In this document: one piece after another, positions 16,223-25,567 of the stretch
Layout of the letters: each line of letters begins with the position of its first letter
Numbering within the stretch: position 1 is the stretch's first letter
Assembly: GCA_047501485.1 (NCBI GenBank)
Contig: JAZDRN010000001.1
Location: 992,001-1,056,000 of the forward strand
Source of the DNA: Ancrocorticia sp047501485
Lineage (GTDB): Bacteria > Actinomycetota > Actinomycetes > Actinomycetales > Actinomycetaceae
Length of the DNA: 64,000 nucleotides
Reading direction: 5' to 3'
Program-made: the position numbers and the translations under genes
The notes under the pieces: generated by a model
What the model was told of the DNA's origin: nothing
Databases searched by the model: none
What the model saw: only the letters and a program-made list of their open reading frames with translations

Positions 16223-18264
16223 GCAAAATCTTCCGTAAGAGCAACTCTGCCGAGGCTCCGGCAGCCGATCCGACTGCGGCACCGTTCGTCGCTCCTCGCG
16301 TGACGGTTGCAAGCGCTTCCAACGGCCAGGTCTTGGACGGCAAGATTCCCGATGGTGATCCCGCCACCGCATGGAATCGCCGCCGCGATTCCTACAAGCT
16401 GGTCGGCGCGCTCAACAAACGCAAGTTCACCGTCGTCGTCGTCGGCACAGGCCTGGCGGGAAGCGGTGTGGCCGCGGCGCTGGGAGAGCAGGGCTATAAC
16501 GTCCATTCGGTGACATTCCACGACGCTCCTCGCCGAGCCCACTCCATTGCGGCCCAGGGAGGCATCAACGCCGCTCGTGCTCGGAAGGTCGACGGCGACT
16601 CGATCTACCGCTTCGTCAAGGACACCGTCAAGGGCGGCGACTTCCGTGCCCGCGAGGCCGAGGCCTTCCGCCTAGCCGAAGAGTCGGTCCGCGTTATCGA
16701 CCACATGAACGCAATCGGGGCTCCGTTCGCTCGCGAGTACGGTGGCACACTTGCAACGCGATCCTTCGGTGGCGTGCAGGTATCCCGCACCTACTACACC
16801 CGCGGTCAGACGGGCCAGCAGCTACAGCTCGCAGGAGCCCAGGCTCTGCTCCGCCAGGTCAAGCGGGGGACCATCACGCTGCACACCCGCAGCGAGATGC
16901 TGGATCTCATCATGGAGAACGGTGTCGCCCGTGGCGTCGTCATCCGCGATCTGGTGACGGGTGAGGTCAAGGCGATTCCGGCTCACGCCGTCGTTCTCGC
17001 GACCGGAGGCTACGGTTCGGTCTACTTCCACTCCACACTGGCGTTGAACTCCAATGCCTCTGCGGCTTGGCGAGCGCACCGGCACGGTGCCTACATGGCT
17101 CACACGAGCATGATCCAATTCCATCCCACCGCTCTTCCGGTCAACTCGAAGTGGCAGTCCAAGACGATTCTGATGTCTGAGTCGCTGCGTAACGACGGCC
17201 GCATCTGGGTACCGAAGAAGCCTGGAGATGACCGCGATCCGAACACCATTCCAGAGGCCGAGCGCGATTACTACCTCGAGCGCAAGTACCCGGCCTTCGG
17301 AAACCTCTGCCCGCGTGACATCGCCTCGCGCGCCGCGACCGAGCAGCTCGATTCCGGTCACGGTGTGGGACCGCTCAAGAACTCCGTGTATCTCGACTTC
17401 AAGGACGCCATCGCTCGCTTGGGCAAGGACACCATCAAGGAGCGCTACGGTAACCTCTTCACCATGTACGAGCACGCCACCGGCGAGGATCCGTACGAGG
17501 TCCCGATGCGCATCGCGCCCGGCGCCCACTTCACCATGGGCGGCCTGTGGACCGACTTCGACCAGATGAGCTCCATTCCCGGCCTGTTCGTCGGCGGAGA
17601 GGCCGGATGGTCCTATCACGGAGCGAACCGCTTGGGTGCGAACTCACTGCTATCGGCCTGCGTGGACGGCTGGTTCACCCTTCCGTTCTCGGTCCCGAAC
17701 TACCTGGCCGATCACTTGAACGAGGCGCTGCCTTCGGAGGAGTCCCCGTCCGTCCAAGAGGCTCTGGCACGTGTGAACGCACGCTCCCAGGCTCTGCTGG
17801 ACATCAAGGGCACCAAGGGACCCACCCAGTTCCACCGCGAGCTCGGCGAGATCCTCCATCGCGGTTGCGGCGTGGGCCGTTCCAAGGAGTCGCTCACGAA
17901 GGCGCGCGACGAGGTGCGAGCTCTGCGCGAGGAGTTCTGGCAGAACCTCTCGGTGCCGGGCACCGGATCCCAGGTCAACCAGACCCTCGAGAAGGCCGGC
18001 CGCGTGGCCGACTTCCTGGAGCTGGCGGAGCTGATGTGCGTGGACGCATTGGATCGCGAGGAGTCCGCTGGCGCTCACTTCCGCGTCGAGCATCAGGACG
18101 ACGGCGAGGCCAAGCGCGACGACGAGCACTGGACCTTCGCTTCCGCATGGCAGACTGATAGTGGTTCCGGCCCGGTTCAGAGTACGGCACCGCTGACCTT
18201 CACCCGACACGTGGAGCCGCTGTACTTCTCGGCAGTTCCCATGGCAACGAGGAGCTACAAGTGA
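16219..18264 (+). CDS. sdhA: Succinate dehydrogenase flavoprotein subunit
   Basis: 681 residues from ATG 16219, chosen because it overlaps the sdhC stop; the frame is open far upstream but that part is the sdhC shadow. The FAD-binding motif is VVVVGTGLAGSGVAAALGE (about 73). The covalent-FAD type His is in RRAHSIAAQGGINAA (about 110). Substrate-site residues appear in HPTALP, RDIASRA and HFTMGGLW. The enzyme oxidises succinate to fumarate in the TCA cycle. The 70-residue Ala/Pro-rich N-terminal extension before the FAD domain is normal for B-type enzymes. Its last codons overlap the sdhB start. Confidence 0.95.
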   Translation: MSKIFRKSNSAEAPAADPTAAPFVAPRVTVASASNGQVLDGKIPDGDPATAWNRRRDSYKLVGALNKRKFTVVVVGTGLAGSGVAAALGEQGYNVHSVTFHDAPRRAHSIAAQGGINAARARKVDGDSIYRFVKDTVKGGDFRAREAEAFRLAEESVRVIDHMNAIGAPFAREYGGTLATRSFGGVQVSRTYYTRGQTGQQLQLAGAQALLRQVKRGTITLHTRSEMLDLIMENGVARGVVIRDLVTGEVKAIPAHAVVLATGGYGSVYFHSTLALNSNASAAWRAHRHGAYMAHTSMIQFHPTALPVNSKWQSKTILMSESLRNDGRIWVPKKPGDDRDPNTIPEAERDYYLERKYPAFGNLCPRDIASRAATEQLDSGHGVGPLKNSVYLDFKDAIARLGKDTIKERYGNLFTMYEHATGEDPYEVPMRIAPGAHFTMGGLWTDFDQMSSIPGLFVGGEAGWSYHGANRLGANSLLSACVDGWFTLPFSVPNYLADHLNEALPSEESPSVQEALARVNARSQALLDIKGTKGPTQFHRELGEILHRGCGVGRSKESLTKARDEVRALREEFWQNLSVPGTGSQVNQTLEKAGRVADFLELAELMCVDALDREESAGAHFRVEHQDDGEAKRDDEHWTFASAWQTDSGSGPVQSTAPLTFTRHVEPLYFSAVPMATRSYK

Positions 18265-19013
18265 AACTGACCCTCGAAGTATGGCGCCAGCCCTCTACCA
18301 ACGCTAAGGGGACGTGGGAACGCCACGACATGGACGGCCTCGAGCCCTCGATGAGTATCCTGGAGATGCTGGATCGTCTCAACGAGGAACTCGTCAACTC
18401 GGGCCGCGAGCAGATCACCTTCGAGTCGGATTGTCGCGAGGGCATCTGCGGCGCCTGCGGCCTCACGGTCAACGGTGTGCCGCACGGCCCCGAGCGCAAC
18501 ACACCGGCCTGCCATCAGCGTCTACGTGGTTTCAAGGATGGCTCGACCGTCCGGCTCGAACCGCTGCGCTCTGCTTCCTACCCGGTGGTGCGCGACCTCA
18601 TGGTGGATCGTTCCTCCCTGGATCGGATCGTCATCGCCGGCGGCCACGTCGCCGTCGACGCCGGAACGGCTCCCGACTCCGACACTCAGCCCGTCAACCA
18701 CGACACCGTCGAAGCCGCGCTCGACTTTGCGGCCTGCATCGGTTGCGGTGCTTGTGTGGCGGCCTGCCCGAACGGAGCAGCCCACCTGTACTTGGGTGCC
18801 AAGCTGACCCACCTGGCGATGCTGCCGCTGCCCAAGCAGGAGCGCGATCGCCGCGCGAAGTCGATGGTCTCGGCGGCCGAGGAGTCCTTCGGCCCCTGCT
18901 CCAACTTCGGCGAGTGCGCGCAGGCATGCCCTGCAGGCATTCCGCTGGCGGCCGTTGCCGCGGTGAACAAGGAGCGTATGCGGGCGGGCCTGAAGCGCCA
19001 GCTCAAGCACTGA
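18261..19013 (+). CDS. sdhB: Succinate dehydrogenase iron-sulfur subunit
   Basis: 250 residues. The [2Fe-2S] ligands are in CREGICGACGL (about 58-67) with a later Cys in TPACHQR. The C-terminal ferredoxin half has CIGCGACVAACPNGA (about 159-172) and CSNFGECAQACPAGI (about 213-226) for the [4Fe-4S] and [3Fe-4S] clusters. It carries electrons from SdhA to the SdhC anchor. ATG 18261 overlaps the sdhA stop by 4 nt, so all three genes are coupled. Confidence 0.95.
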   Translation: MKLTLEVWRQPSTNAKGTWERHDMDGLEPSMSILEMLDRLNEELVNSGREQITFESDCREGICGACGLTVNGVPHGPERNTPACHQRLRGFKDGSTVRLEPLRSASYPVVRDLMVDRSSLDRIVIAGGHVAVDAGTAPDSDTQPVNHDTVEAALDFAACIGCGACVAACPNGAAHLYLGAKLTHLAMLPLPKQERDRRAKSMVSAAEESFGPCSNFGECAQACPAGIPLAAVAAVNKERMRAGLKRQLKH

Positions 19014-19030
19014 CAGGGATATCGCGCTGT

Positions 19031-19064
19031 AGTGCCCTCCCGGATAGCCTTCCGGGAGGGCACT
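19031..19064 (+). terminator. Terminator of sdhCAB
   Basis: AGTGCCCTCCCGG (19031-19043), 8-nt loop, CCGGGAGGGCACT (19052-19064): a perfect 13-bp stem 18 nt after the sdhB stop. Only a TTGG follows, so the U-run is poor. Confidence 0.8.
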
Positions 19065-19233
19065 TGGCGTCACTGCGGTTGCATCGAGCGTTGGTGTAAG
19101 TCCTTCGAGGTGCGGGTGAGGTGCAAGATGGGGTGCTTCCAGGCTCGCCGCCCGGATCCCCTTGCCTCATTGACCGGGAGGTTCACCGCGTAAAACGGCC
19201 ACATGACGCCTCATAAGATGCCAGAGTTAGGGC

Positions 19234-20325
19234 ATGCGTGTCACCGAGGTTCCCATTCCGCTCTTTCCCGGCGATGATCCGATGGGACAGTTCGAAGCTT
19301 TGGAAGAGCTCAACCGCGCGCGCTATGAAGCCGGACTGTCAAACAGTTCCACCCTGCGCACGGGCCGTGAGATCTCCGCCTCCTATTCGAGACGCGTCAT
19401 ATTCACGAGACACTACTATCTGCTGACGGACCCCGCGGAAAGCAATTTCGATGCGCCGATCGCAATGATCGCCCCCGGCTCACCGGCGAAGATCCTGGGG
19501 TATGGGTATGTGCGGCTCGCCCAGCAGCACAAGGAGAGAGGCGAGGCGTGGTGCGACGTCGTCGTCCATCCGGAGAGCTGGGGAAAAGGGTACGGGTCTT
19601 TTCTTCTGGACGAGGTCACCCGGGCCGCACGAGCGAAGGGAGCGCGTCAGTTGACGTGTCGCGCATACGCTCCTTTGGAATCAAGGCTCCCCACGGTCTC
19701 GGAGTTCGCGGAGTATCCGGTTCCACGGTTTCTGATCCGCAAGGGCTTCTCGCTTTCCAATGTGTTCGAGGACTATGTCTGGGATGTCTCCGATCCGCAA
19801 GCTCTGAGAGAGCGGCTGGAGCCTTTCACGGAGGTGCCGGGCTATCGCCTGGTCTCCTGGGAGGGACTGACGCCAAGCGAGTTGCTTCCGGGCATGGCGG
19901 ACATACGACGCAACTACACGATGGATGAGCAGCAGGCTGCCTTCGAACAGTCGCGAACAGAATACTGGACGCCGGAGTCCCTGGCGCGCGAAGATCAGTA
20001 CAACGTCTCGGGCGGGGCTCCTTCGTTCACCACGGCGGCATTGGATCAGAAGGGGGAAATCGCCGGCTTCACCTCATTGATCTCTCACGTGGATTCGCCC
20101 AACAGACTGCTGCAATCGGGGACTGTCGTGCGTATGGGCGCGCGCGGCAAGGGATTGGGCATGGCTCTCAAGGCAGCGAACATCCTCTCCGTACAGCGGC
20201 GTCACCCGATGGTGCGTACGGTGACGGTGGGAATCGATCCCGCGAACATTGAACTCGTAGCCGTCAACGAACGCCTGGGATACGAGCGGGTTGGAATGCA
20301 GGGTGAGTTCTCCAAGCGCATCTGA
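19234..20325 (+). CDS. Tandem-domain GNAT acetyltransferase
   Basis: 363 residues with two GNAT folds. The acetyl-CoA loop of domain 1 is VVVHPESWGKGYGSFLLDEV (about 105-124), with the R/QxxGxG/A pattern as GKGYGS. Domain 2 has VRMGARGKGLGMALKAANI (about 292-310), followed by NERLGYERVGMQ, a common GNAT ending. Double-GNAT proteins of this size are widespread in actinobacteria (the mycothiol synthase MshD is one example), but I see nothing that fixes the substrate. The first domain may be degenerate or structural. Confidence 0.75.
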   Translation: MRVTEVPIPLFPGDDPMGQFEALEELNRARYEAGLSNSSTLRTGREISASYSRRVIFTRHYYLLTDPAESNFDAPIAMIAPGSPAKILGYGYVRLAQQHKERGEAWCDVVVHPESWGKGYGSFLLDEVTRAARAKGARQLTCRAYAPLESRLPTVSEFAEYPVPRFLIRKGFSLSNVFEDYVWDVSDPQALRERLEPFTEVPGYRLVSWEGLTPSELLPGMADIRRNYTMDEQQAAFEQSRTEYWTPESLAREDQYNVSGGAPSFTTAALDQKGEIAGFTSLISHVDSPNRLLQSGTVVRMGARGKGLGMALKAANILSVQRRHPMVRTVTVGIDPANIELVAVNERLGYERVGMQGEFSKRI

Positions 20326-20337
20326 GTGCCTGCTCGT

Positions 20338-20384
20338 CCGCATCGCCTGGGGTCTCGCTTCCACGCTCGGCGTGAGCGATGCGG
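20338..20384 (+). terminator. Nested hairpin after the GNAT gene
   Basis: CCGCATCGC (20338-20346) pairs with GCGATGCGG (20376-20384), and inside it CACGC (20362-20366) pairs with GCGTG (20370-20374). It starts 13 nt after the GNAT stop and probably ends that transcript. Confidence 0.55.
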
Positions 20385-20481
20385 GTAGAGCCGTGATATT
20401 CCGACGCTTGCGCGGATAATGTGCACGTCAGCCAGATGGCATGATAACAAGCGTGGTCTTCAAGACGGCATGGTGAACAAC

Positions 20482-20507
20482 CACGAGTAAGGTGTACCTT
20501 ACTCGTG
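20482..20507. promoter_or_regulatory. 26-bp perfect dyad upstream of a possible small gene
   Basis: CACGAGTAAGGT (20482-20493), 2-nt spacer GT, ACCTTACTCGTG (20496-20507). The 12-bp arms match perfectly. The inner TAAGGT/ACCTTA resembles DtxR-type half sites, but their spacing here (2 nt) differs from the usual DtxR box. It ends 11 nt before the ATG at 20519, so bound protein or an RNA hairpin would block the start region. Confidence 0.6.
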
Positions 20508-20518
20508 AGGAGTTATCG

Positions 20519-20656
20519 ATGCTGGACGGGACGATCGCGGCCTGCTCGGCCGACGTGCACATCGCATGCTCCCACGAGCGGAACTCGCGGGCACTCGTGG
20601 CCTGCGCACGGACGTGCTGCGGAAAGTGGTTGGTGACTCGCCCTCTCGTGCAGTGA
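20519..20656 (+). CDS. Possible 45-residue Cys-containing small protein
   Basis: The frame starts at ATG 20519 with GAGGAG about 7 nt upstream and ends at TGA 20654-20656. It holds five Cys (positions 9, 17, 29, 33, 34), with ACARTCCGKW near the end, and one His each at 14 and 19, which could bind a metal. It sits between a 26-bp dyad and a terminator-like hairpin, as an independent small transcription unit would. No family is recognised, and codon bias is weak, so it may not be translated. Confidence 0.35.
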   Translation: MLDGTIAACSADVHIACSHERNSRALVACARTCCGKWLVTRPLVQ

Positions 20657-20663
20657 CGACGGC

Positions 20664-20695
20664 GGGCCGGCATCTCGCGTATCGGATGCCGGCCC
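20664..20695 (+). terminator. Hairpin after the possible small gene
   Basis: GGGCCGGCATC (20664-20674) pairs perfectly with GATGCCGGCCC (20685-20695) around a 10-nt loop. GTTGGGTTATT follows, a weak U-run. It starts 8 nt after the small frame's stop. Confidence 0.65.
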
Positions 20696-20801
20696 GTTGG
20701 GTTATTGAGGCTCGGGGCATTCGACCAGTGCCGTCTTTCTCATCTCCGGATGCGAAGATGAGCTTTCATGCTTCGGTTTCATCGGTGGGATAGGATGAGG
20801 C

Positions 20802-22121
20802 ATGGATCACAGGGAATTCACGCACGGGCCTCAGCGCTTCCACACGGAAGACTACGGCGCATCATCTGGGCAAGAGACGGAACACGTCGTCAACGAGGAC
20901 AGGCGATGGCTGGCGCAGACGTATCGTCCGCTTCCCGTCGTCATTCGTTCCGCCAAAGGGGCATGGGTCGAAGACGTCGAAGGGAAACGATATCTCGATT
21001 GCCTCGCGGGATACTCGGCATTGAATTTCGGGCATGGAAACGAACGCATACTCGCTGCTACCCGTGCCCAGCTGGACCGGCTCACCATGACCTCGCGTGC
21101 CTTCTACAACGACAGGCTGGCGGACTTCGCACGAGAGCTGGCGGGGCTGGCCGGCGGTGAACTCGTCGTTCCCATGAATACCGGTGCCGAGGCGGTGGAA
21201 ACGGCGATCAAGGCGGCTCGGGCGTGGGGCTACCGGATCAAGGGAGTCTCCCCGGGCGAAGCGAACATCATCGTCATGGATTCCAACTTCCACGGGCGGA
21301 CCACGACGATCATCTCGTTTTCCGACGACGCCGATGCCCGCGATGATTTCGGCCCCTACACCCCGGGGTTCCGGCGGGCGCGGTTCGGGGATGCCAACTC
21401 GGTGGCGTCACAGATGGATGAGAACACCGTGGCGGTATTGGTGGAGCCGATCCAGGGAGAGGCGGGAGTCATCATCCCTCCCGATGATTTCCTGCCTCGA
21501 TTGCGCGAGCTCTGCACGGCAAATAATGTCCTCCTGATCGCCGATGAGATCCAGTCCGGGCTCGGGCGCACGGGGACCACGTTCGCCTGTGAGCTGTGGG
21601 ATGTTCGGCCCGACCTGCGCACGCTCGGCAAAGCCCTCGGGGGAGGGATCGTTCCGGTTTCCGCCGTTGTGGGCAGGGCTGATGTTCTCGGAGTTTTCGA
21701 GCCTGGACAGCACGGTTCGACCTTTGGAGGAAACCCGTTGGCGGCAGCCGTAGGTCTCGAAGTGGTACGGCTGCTCGGCGAAGGCCGGTATCAGGACAAT
21801 GCCCGCCTGATGGGCGGAGTACTGCGAGGACACCTGGAGAAACTGGAGGCGAAGAAGAAAGGGATCTCGGGATTCACGCAGGTCGGCCTGTGGGCGGGAG
21901 TCAGTATCGCACCGCGTCTGGGAAGTGGGCGGCAGCTGTGCGAGAGATTACTCGCCCACGGGGTGCTCGCGAAGGACACGCATGGCTCAACGGTCCGCCT
22001 CTCGCCGCCTCTCACGGTTGACGAGTCCGATCTCGGGTTTCTTTTCGAGGCATTCGAAAAAGCTCTCGACGATCTGGAGATGGCCAATCCCCGCTGGCGC
22101 GGCGAAGGAGGTGCATCCTGA
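20802..22121 (+). CDS. rocD: Ornithine aminotransferase (ornithine-oxo-acid transaminase)
   Basis: 439 residues, class-III PLP aminotransferase. It converts ornithine and 2-oxoglutarate to glutamate semialdehyde and glutamate, linking arginine breakdown and proline metabolism. The PLP Lys is in RTLGKALGGGIVPVSAV (about 281). NTGAEAVETAIKAAR (about 127), DSNFHGRTTTIISFS (about 162) and LIADEIQSGLGRTG (about 245) are typical of the ornithine branch, as is HGSTFGGNPLAAAVG. The gene stands alone and meets metE tail to tail over a shared terminator. Confidence 0.9.
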   Translation: MDHREFTHGPQRFHTEDYGASSGQETEHVVNEDRRWLAQTYRPLPVVIRSAKGAWVEDVEGKRYLDCLAGYSALNFGHGNERILAATRAQLDRLTMTSRAFYNDRLADFARELAGLAGGELVVPMNTGAEAVETAIKAARAWGYRIKGVSPGEANIIVMDSNFHGRTTTIISFSDDADARDDFGPYTPGFRRARFGDANSVASQMDENTVAVLVEPIQGEAGVIIPPDDFLPRLRELCTANNVLLIADEIQSGLGRTGTTFACELWDVRPDLRTLGKALGGGIVPVSAVVGRADVLGVFEPGQHGSTFGGNPLAAAVGLEVVRLLGEGRYQDNARLMGGVLRGHLEKLEAKKKGISGFTQVGLWAGVSIAPRLGSGRQLCERLLAHGVLAKDTHGSTVRLSPPLTVDESDLGFLFEAFEKALDDLEMANPRWRGEGGAS

Positions 22122-22136
22122 TGACGGCCATGGCGA

Positions 22137-22168
22137 GAGGGCCTCTTCCGATAGTGGAAGAGGCCCTC
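22137..22168. terminator. Bidirectional terminator between rocD and metE
   Basis: GAGGGCCTCTTCC (22137-22149), loop GATAGT, GGAAGAGGCCCTC (22156-22168): perfect 13-bp stem in the convergent gap. Confidence 0.85.
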
Positions 22169-22189
22169 CTCGCTCAAGGACAGACCGAG

Positions 22190-24508
22190 TCAGCTCTGAA
22201 GTGTGGCGCGTACCTGCTTGGTGGCCGCCACCAGATTCTCCAGCGAGGCAACCGTCTCAGGGTAGCCTCGCGTCTTCAGCCCGCAGTCCGGGTTGATCCA
22301 CAGACGGTTCGCCGGAACCGAACGAACGGCCTCGCTGATGAGTTCGACGAGTTCCTCGACGGAAGGAACCCGAGGGGAATGGATATCCCAGACGCCGGGT
22401 CCCACTCCTCGGAAGAAGCCGTTCTCCGCCAACTCGGGCAGCACCTCCATGCGCGAGCGCGCCGCCTCGATCGAGGTGACGTCCGCATCCAGGCCGGCGA
22501 TGGCGTCGATGATCTGGCCGAACTCCGAGTAGCACAGATGGGTGTGAATCTGGGTGTCCGGACGCACCCCGGCGGTGGCTGCGCGGAATGAACCGACCGA
22601 CCAGCGCAGATAGTCGCCGTGACGAGCCGCCTCAAGAGGGAGAAGCTCACGCAGGGCGGGCTCATCAACCTGGATGATGGCAATGCCGGCGGCCTCTAGA
22701 TCGATCACCTCATCACGCAAAGCCAATGCGATCTGATCGGCGGATTCGCCCAACGGGATATCGATGCGGGGGAAGGACCAGGCCAGAATCGTGACCGGTC
22801 CCGTGAGCATCCCCTTGACGGGGCGGTCGGAGAGGGACTGGGCATAGGTGGACCATTCCACCGTCATCGGTTCGGGACGCGCCACATCGCCCCACTGGAT
22901 CGATGGGCGGGTGCAGCGCGATCCATAGGACTGGACCCAGCCGTTGGCGGTGGCGGCGAAGCCGTCGAATTGCTCCGCGAAGTACTGCACCATGTCGTTG
23001 CGCTCGGGCTCGCCGTGCACCAGCACGTCGATGTCGAGATCCTCCTGCAGTTTGATCACCGACGCCACCTCTTCGCGCATGCGCTCGGTGTAGGCTGCCT
23101 GGTCGATCTCGCCGCGCACGAGAGCCGCGCGAGCTTTGCGAAGCTCGGTGGTCTGAGGGAAGGAACCGATGGTGGTGGTCGGCAACTGGGGCAATCCCAG
23201 CTTCTCAGCTTGGATGGGCTCGCGCTCGGCGAAGGGGAGACGGGTGCGATCCTCCTCCGTGAGCGCGGAGGTCCGGCTGCGGACATCCTCACGGCGCACG
23301 CCAGGGGCTATGGCTCGGGCCGCCAGCGCGGTGCGAGCTGCCGCCAGCTGGGGCGCCACGCTGTCCCAGCCGTAACGCAATCCGGCAGCCAGAACCGTGG
23401 ACTCGACGACCTTCTGGTCGGCGAAAGCGAGCCACTCGTGCAGGTTGGCGTCCAGTTCGGCGTCGTTCCACTTCTCCAGCGCGGTGTCGTGCGGCACGTG
23501 CTGGAGCGAGTTGGTGGTACCCACGGCGAGCTCCGCCGCTCCGAGAGCCTTGAGATCTTCGAGGGAAGCCTTGGCTCCTTCCAGATCGGCGCGCCAGATA
23601 TTGCGTCCGTCCACGAGCCCCGCAACAACGGTCACACCGGATAGATCGACCGAACCGGGCTCGGGAGCCTTCCCGCGCACGAGGTCGAGCTGCACTGCTT
23701 CGACACCGGAGGCGGCAATGGCGGGCAGGGCGGTGCGTCCGTCCCCGTAGGGCAGGGTGACGAGCACGTTCGGGCGATCCTCGGCCGCGGCCAGGCCGCT
23801 CCAGACTCGGCCCGCGAGTTCTGCGAGTTCCTGCCGGGAGACGGAGAGATTGTCGGAGACGAGGGCCGGCTCGTCGGCTTGGACCCACGATGCGCCGACC
23901 GCGGACAACGCGGCGAACAGCTCGCGGTAGGCGGCGACGACGTCGTCGATACGGGAAAGAGGGGACCACCCCTCGTCAGCCCCGTCGGCTGCTTTAGCGA
24001 GCGCCACATAGGTGACCGGGCCGACGATGACCGGCCGGGTCAACGTCCCCGACTCCTTGGCCTCGACGAAACGACGCACGAGGGAATCATCGGCAAAGGA
24101 GATGGAGGTGTCCGGACCGATCTCCGGGACCAGGTAGTGATAGTTGGTGTCGAACCATTTGGTCATCTCCAGCGGCGGGACGTCCTTGTCGCCACGAGCC
24201 AGCGCGAAGTAGAGATCCAGGCCGTCCTTGCCGGAGAAACGCTCGGGGATGGCTCCGAGGAAGGTCGTCACATCCAGGACCTGGTCGTAGAGCGAGGAAT
24301 TCTCCGGAATCGAGGAATCCTCACGTGACAGGCCAAGATCGGCGAGCCGATCGAAGGTGTCATGACGCAGCTTCGTGAAGGCGCCGTCGAGCTCGTCCGC
24401 CGAGGTGCGGCCAGCCCAGAATGCCTCGACGGCTCGCTTGAGCTCGCGATTGCGGCCGATACGGGGATAGCCAAGGATCGTGGCCTTGGGGAAAGGCGTG
24501 GTTGCCAT
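22190..24508 (-). CDS. metE: Cobalamin-independent methionine synthase
   Basis: 772 residues, the family length. It moves the methyl group of 5-methyltetrahydropteroyl-polyglutamate to homocysteine. The N-terminal half starts TILGYPRIGRNRELKRAVEAFW. The catalytic C-terminal barrel starts near LPQLPTTTIGSFPQT (about 433). Zinc ligands appear in IHTHLCYSEFG (His and Cys, about 657) and in WINPDCGLKTRGY (Cys, about 742). It follows metF in the same direction after a 126-bp gap, with AAGGAAA before the ATG. The gap has no evident terminator or riboswitch, so both are probably one transcript. Confidence 0.95.
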   Translation of the reverse strand: MATTPFPKATILGYPRIGRNRELKRAVEAFWAGRTSADELDGAFTKLRHDTFDRLADLGLSREDSSIPENSSLYDQVLDVTTFLGAIPERFSGKDGLDLYFALARGDKDVPPLEMTKWFDTNYHYLVPEIGPDTSISFADDSLVRRFVEAKESGTLTRPVIVGPVTYVALAKAADGADEGWSPLSRIDDVVAAYRELFAALSAVGASWVQADEPALVSDNLSVSRQELAELAGRVWSGLAAAEDRPNVLVTLPYGDGRTALPAIAASGVEAVQLDLVRGKAPEPGSVDLSGVTVVAGLVDGRNIWRADLEGAKASLEDLKALGAAELAVGTTNSLQHVPHDTALEKWNDAELDANLHEWLAFADQKVVESTVLAAGLRYGWDSVAPQLAAARTALAARAIAPGVRREDVRSRTSALTEEDRTRLPFAEREPIQAEKLGLPQLPTTTIGSFPQTTELRKARAALVRGEIDQAAYTERMREEVASVIKLQEDLDIDVLVHGEPERNDMVQYFAEQFDGFAATANGWVQSYGSRCTRPSIQWGDVARPEPMTVEWSTYAQSLSDRPVKGMLTGPVTILAWSFPRIDIPLGESADQIALALRDEVIDLEAAGIAIIQVDEPALRELLPLEAARHGDYLRWSVGSFRAATAGVRPDTQIHTHLCYSEFGQIIDAIAGLDADVTSIEAARSRMEVLPELAENGFFRGVGPGVWDIHSPRVPSVEELVELISEAVRSVPANRLWINPDCGLKTRGYPETVASLENLVAATKQVRATLQS

Positions 24509-24634
24509 GTTTCCTTCTTTCTTGTCCGGGACCGGTACGTGTGGGGTGTTTCTTGTGTGGGATATGCGAATCGATGTGATGCCGTCTTGCGCGTTTCGCA
24601 GTGGCGCAGTCCAGCGTGGAGCGAGCGATCCGCT

Positions 24635-25567
24635 TCAGGGGACGGGCGTGAGTTCGGGGAGCTGCTCGAGGAGGTCCAATGCGGGCTGAGCCTTGTTGAA
24701 GGTGTAGAAATGCACGCCGGGTGCTCCGGCGTCGAGAACCCGCCGGGCGAGTTCGACTCCATGCTTGATGCCCCGCTGATATTGGTCCTGCTCGTCGACG
24801 GCTCGTGCCAGATCGTCCAGCAGGAAGTCCGGAGCCTGCACCTTCGTCAGTTGAGCGACCCGGGCCAGACGGCCAGGATCTGTCGGAACGAGGATGCCGG
24901 CGACGATCGGGATGGTCACGCCGTATGCCCGTGCCTTCTCCGTGAACGAGGAATATGCCTCGGGACTGAAGAATAGCTGGGTGATGGCGAAACTCGCTCC
25001 CGCGGCTTGCTTGACGAGCAGGCGCTCGATCTCCTGCTCGGGGCTGGTTCCCACTTCCGGATTACCGCCCGGGAATGTTGCCACGGCAATCGTCAGGGGC
25101 TTGAAGGCGGCGCGCAGGGCTGCACCCGGTTCCGAGCTCCTGCGGCGATCCTCCAGCGCGCGAATCAGCGTCACGAGTTCCGTCGCCGATGCCACGTCAC
25201 CCGGTTGGGCCTGCCAGTTCGGATTGTTGACGGGTGGATCGCCACGCAATGCGAGGAAGGTGCGGACGCCCGAATCGAGATAGTCGGAGATCACCGAGGT
25301 GACCTCCTCGCGGGAAGCTGCAATGCAGGTGAGGTGCGCGATGGGTTGGACGGGAGTGTCGCGTACGAGCTTGCGAACGACATCGCGAGCCGAAAAGCGA
25401 TCCTTGCCCGCGGCGCCGTAGGTGACTGAGATGAAATCGGGTTCCGTCTCCAGGAGGGTGTTCACCGTCCTCCAGAAGTTCGGAGCGACTTCCGGGCGGC
25501 GAGGGGGCATGACCTCGAAGGACAGAGTGCGTAGGCCACGACCCGTCGAGTTGGCCGGAATACTCAC
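24635..25567 (-). CDS. metF: Methylenetetrahydrofolate reductase
   Basis: 310 residues of the FAD-dependent TIM-barrel family. It reduces 5,10-methylene-THF to 5-methyl-THF, the methyl donor for MetE next door. LSFEVMPPRRPEV (about 14), DFISVTYGAAGKDR (about 40), HLTCIAASREEV (about 78), LALRGDPP (about 104) and AITQLFFSPEAY (about 193) are the usual landmarks. The start is GTG 25567, the only in-frame start there. It overlaps the TGA of a Met-rich upstream frame (GTGA), so translation probably depends on that frame; the own SD is weak (AAGG). Confidence 0.93.
   Translation of the reverse strand: MSIPANSTGRGLRTLSFEVMPPRRPEVAPNFWRTVNTLLETEPDFISVTYGAAGKDRFSARDVVRKLVRDTPVQPIAHLTCIAASREEVTSVISDYLDSGVRTFLALRGDPPVNNPNWQAQPGDVASATELVTLIRALEDRRRSSEPGAALRAAFKPLTIAVATFPGGNPEVGTSPEQEIERLLVKQAAGASFAITQLFFSPEAYSSFTEKARAYGVTIPIVAGILVPTDPGRLARVAQLTKVQAPDFLLDDLARAVDEQDQYQRGIKHGVELARRVLDAGAPGVHFYTFNKAQPALDLLEQLPELTPVP

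Noticed and set aside
20482..20507. Assignment of the 26-bp dyad as a DtxR/IdeR box
   Set aside because: The half sites look similar, but DtxR boxes space them about six bases apart, whereas here only two separate them; kept as an unassigned dyad.
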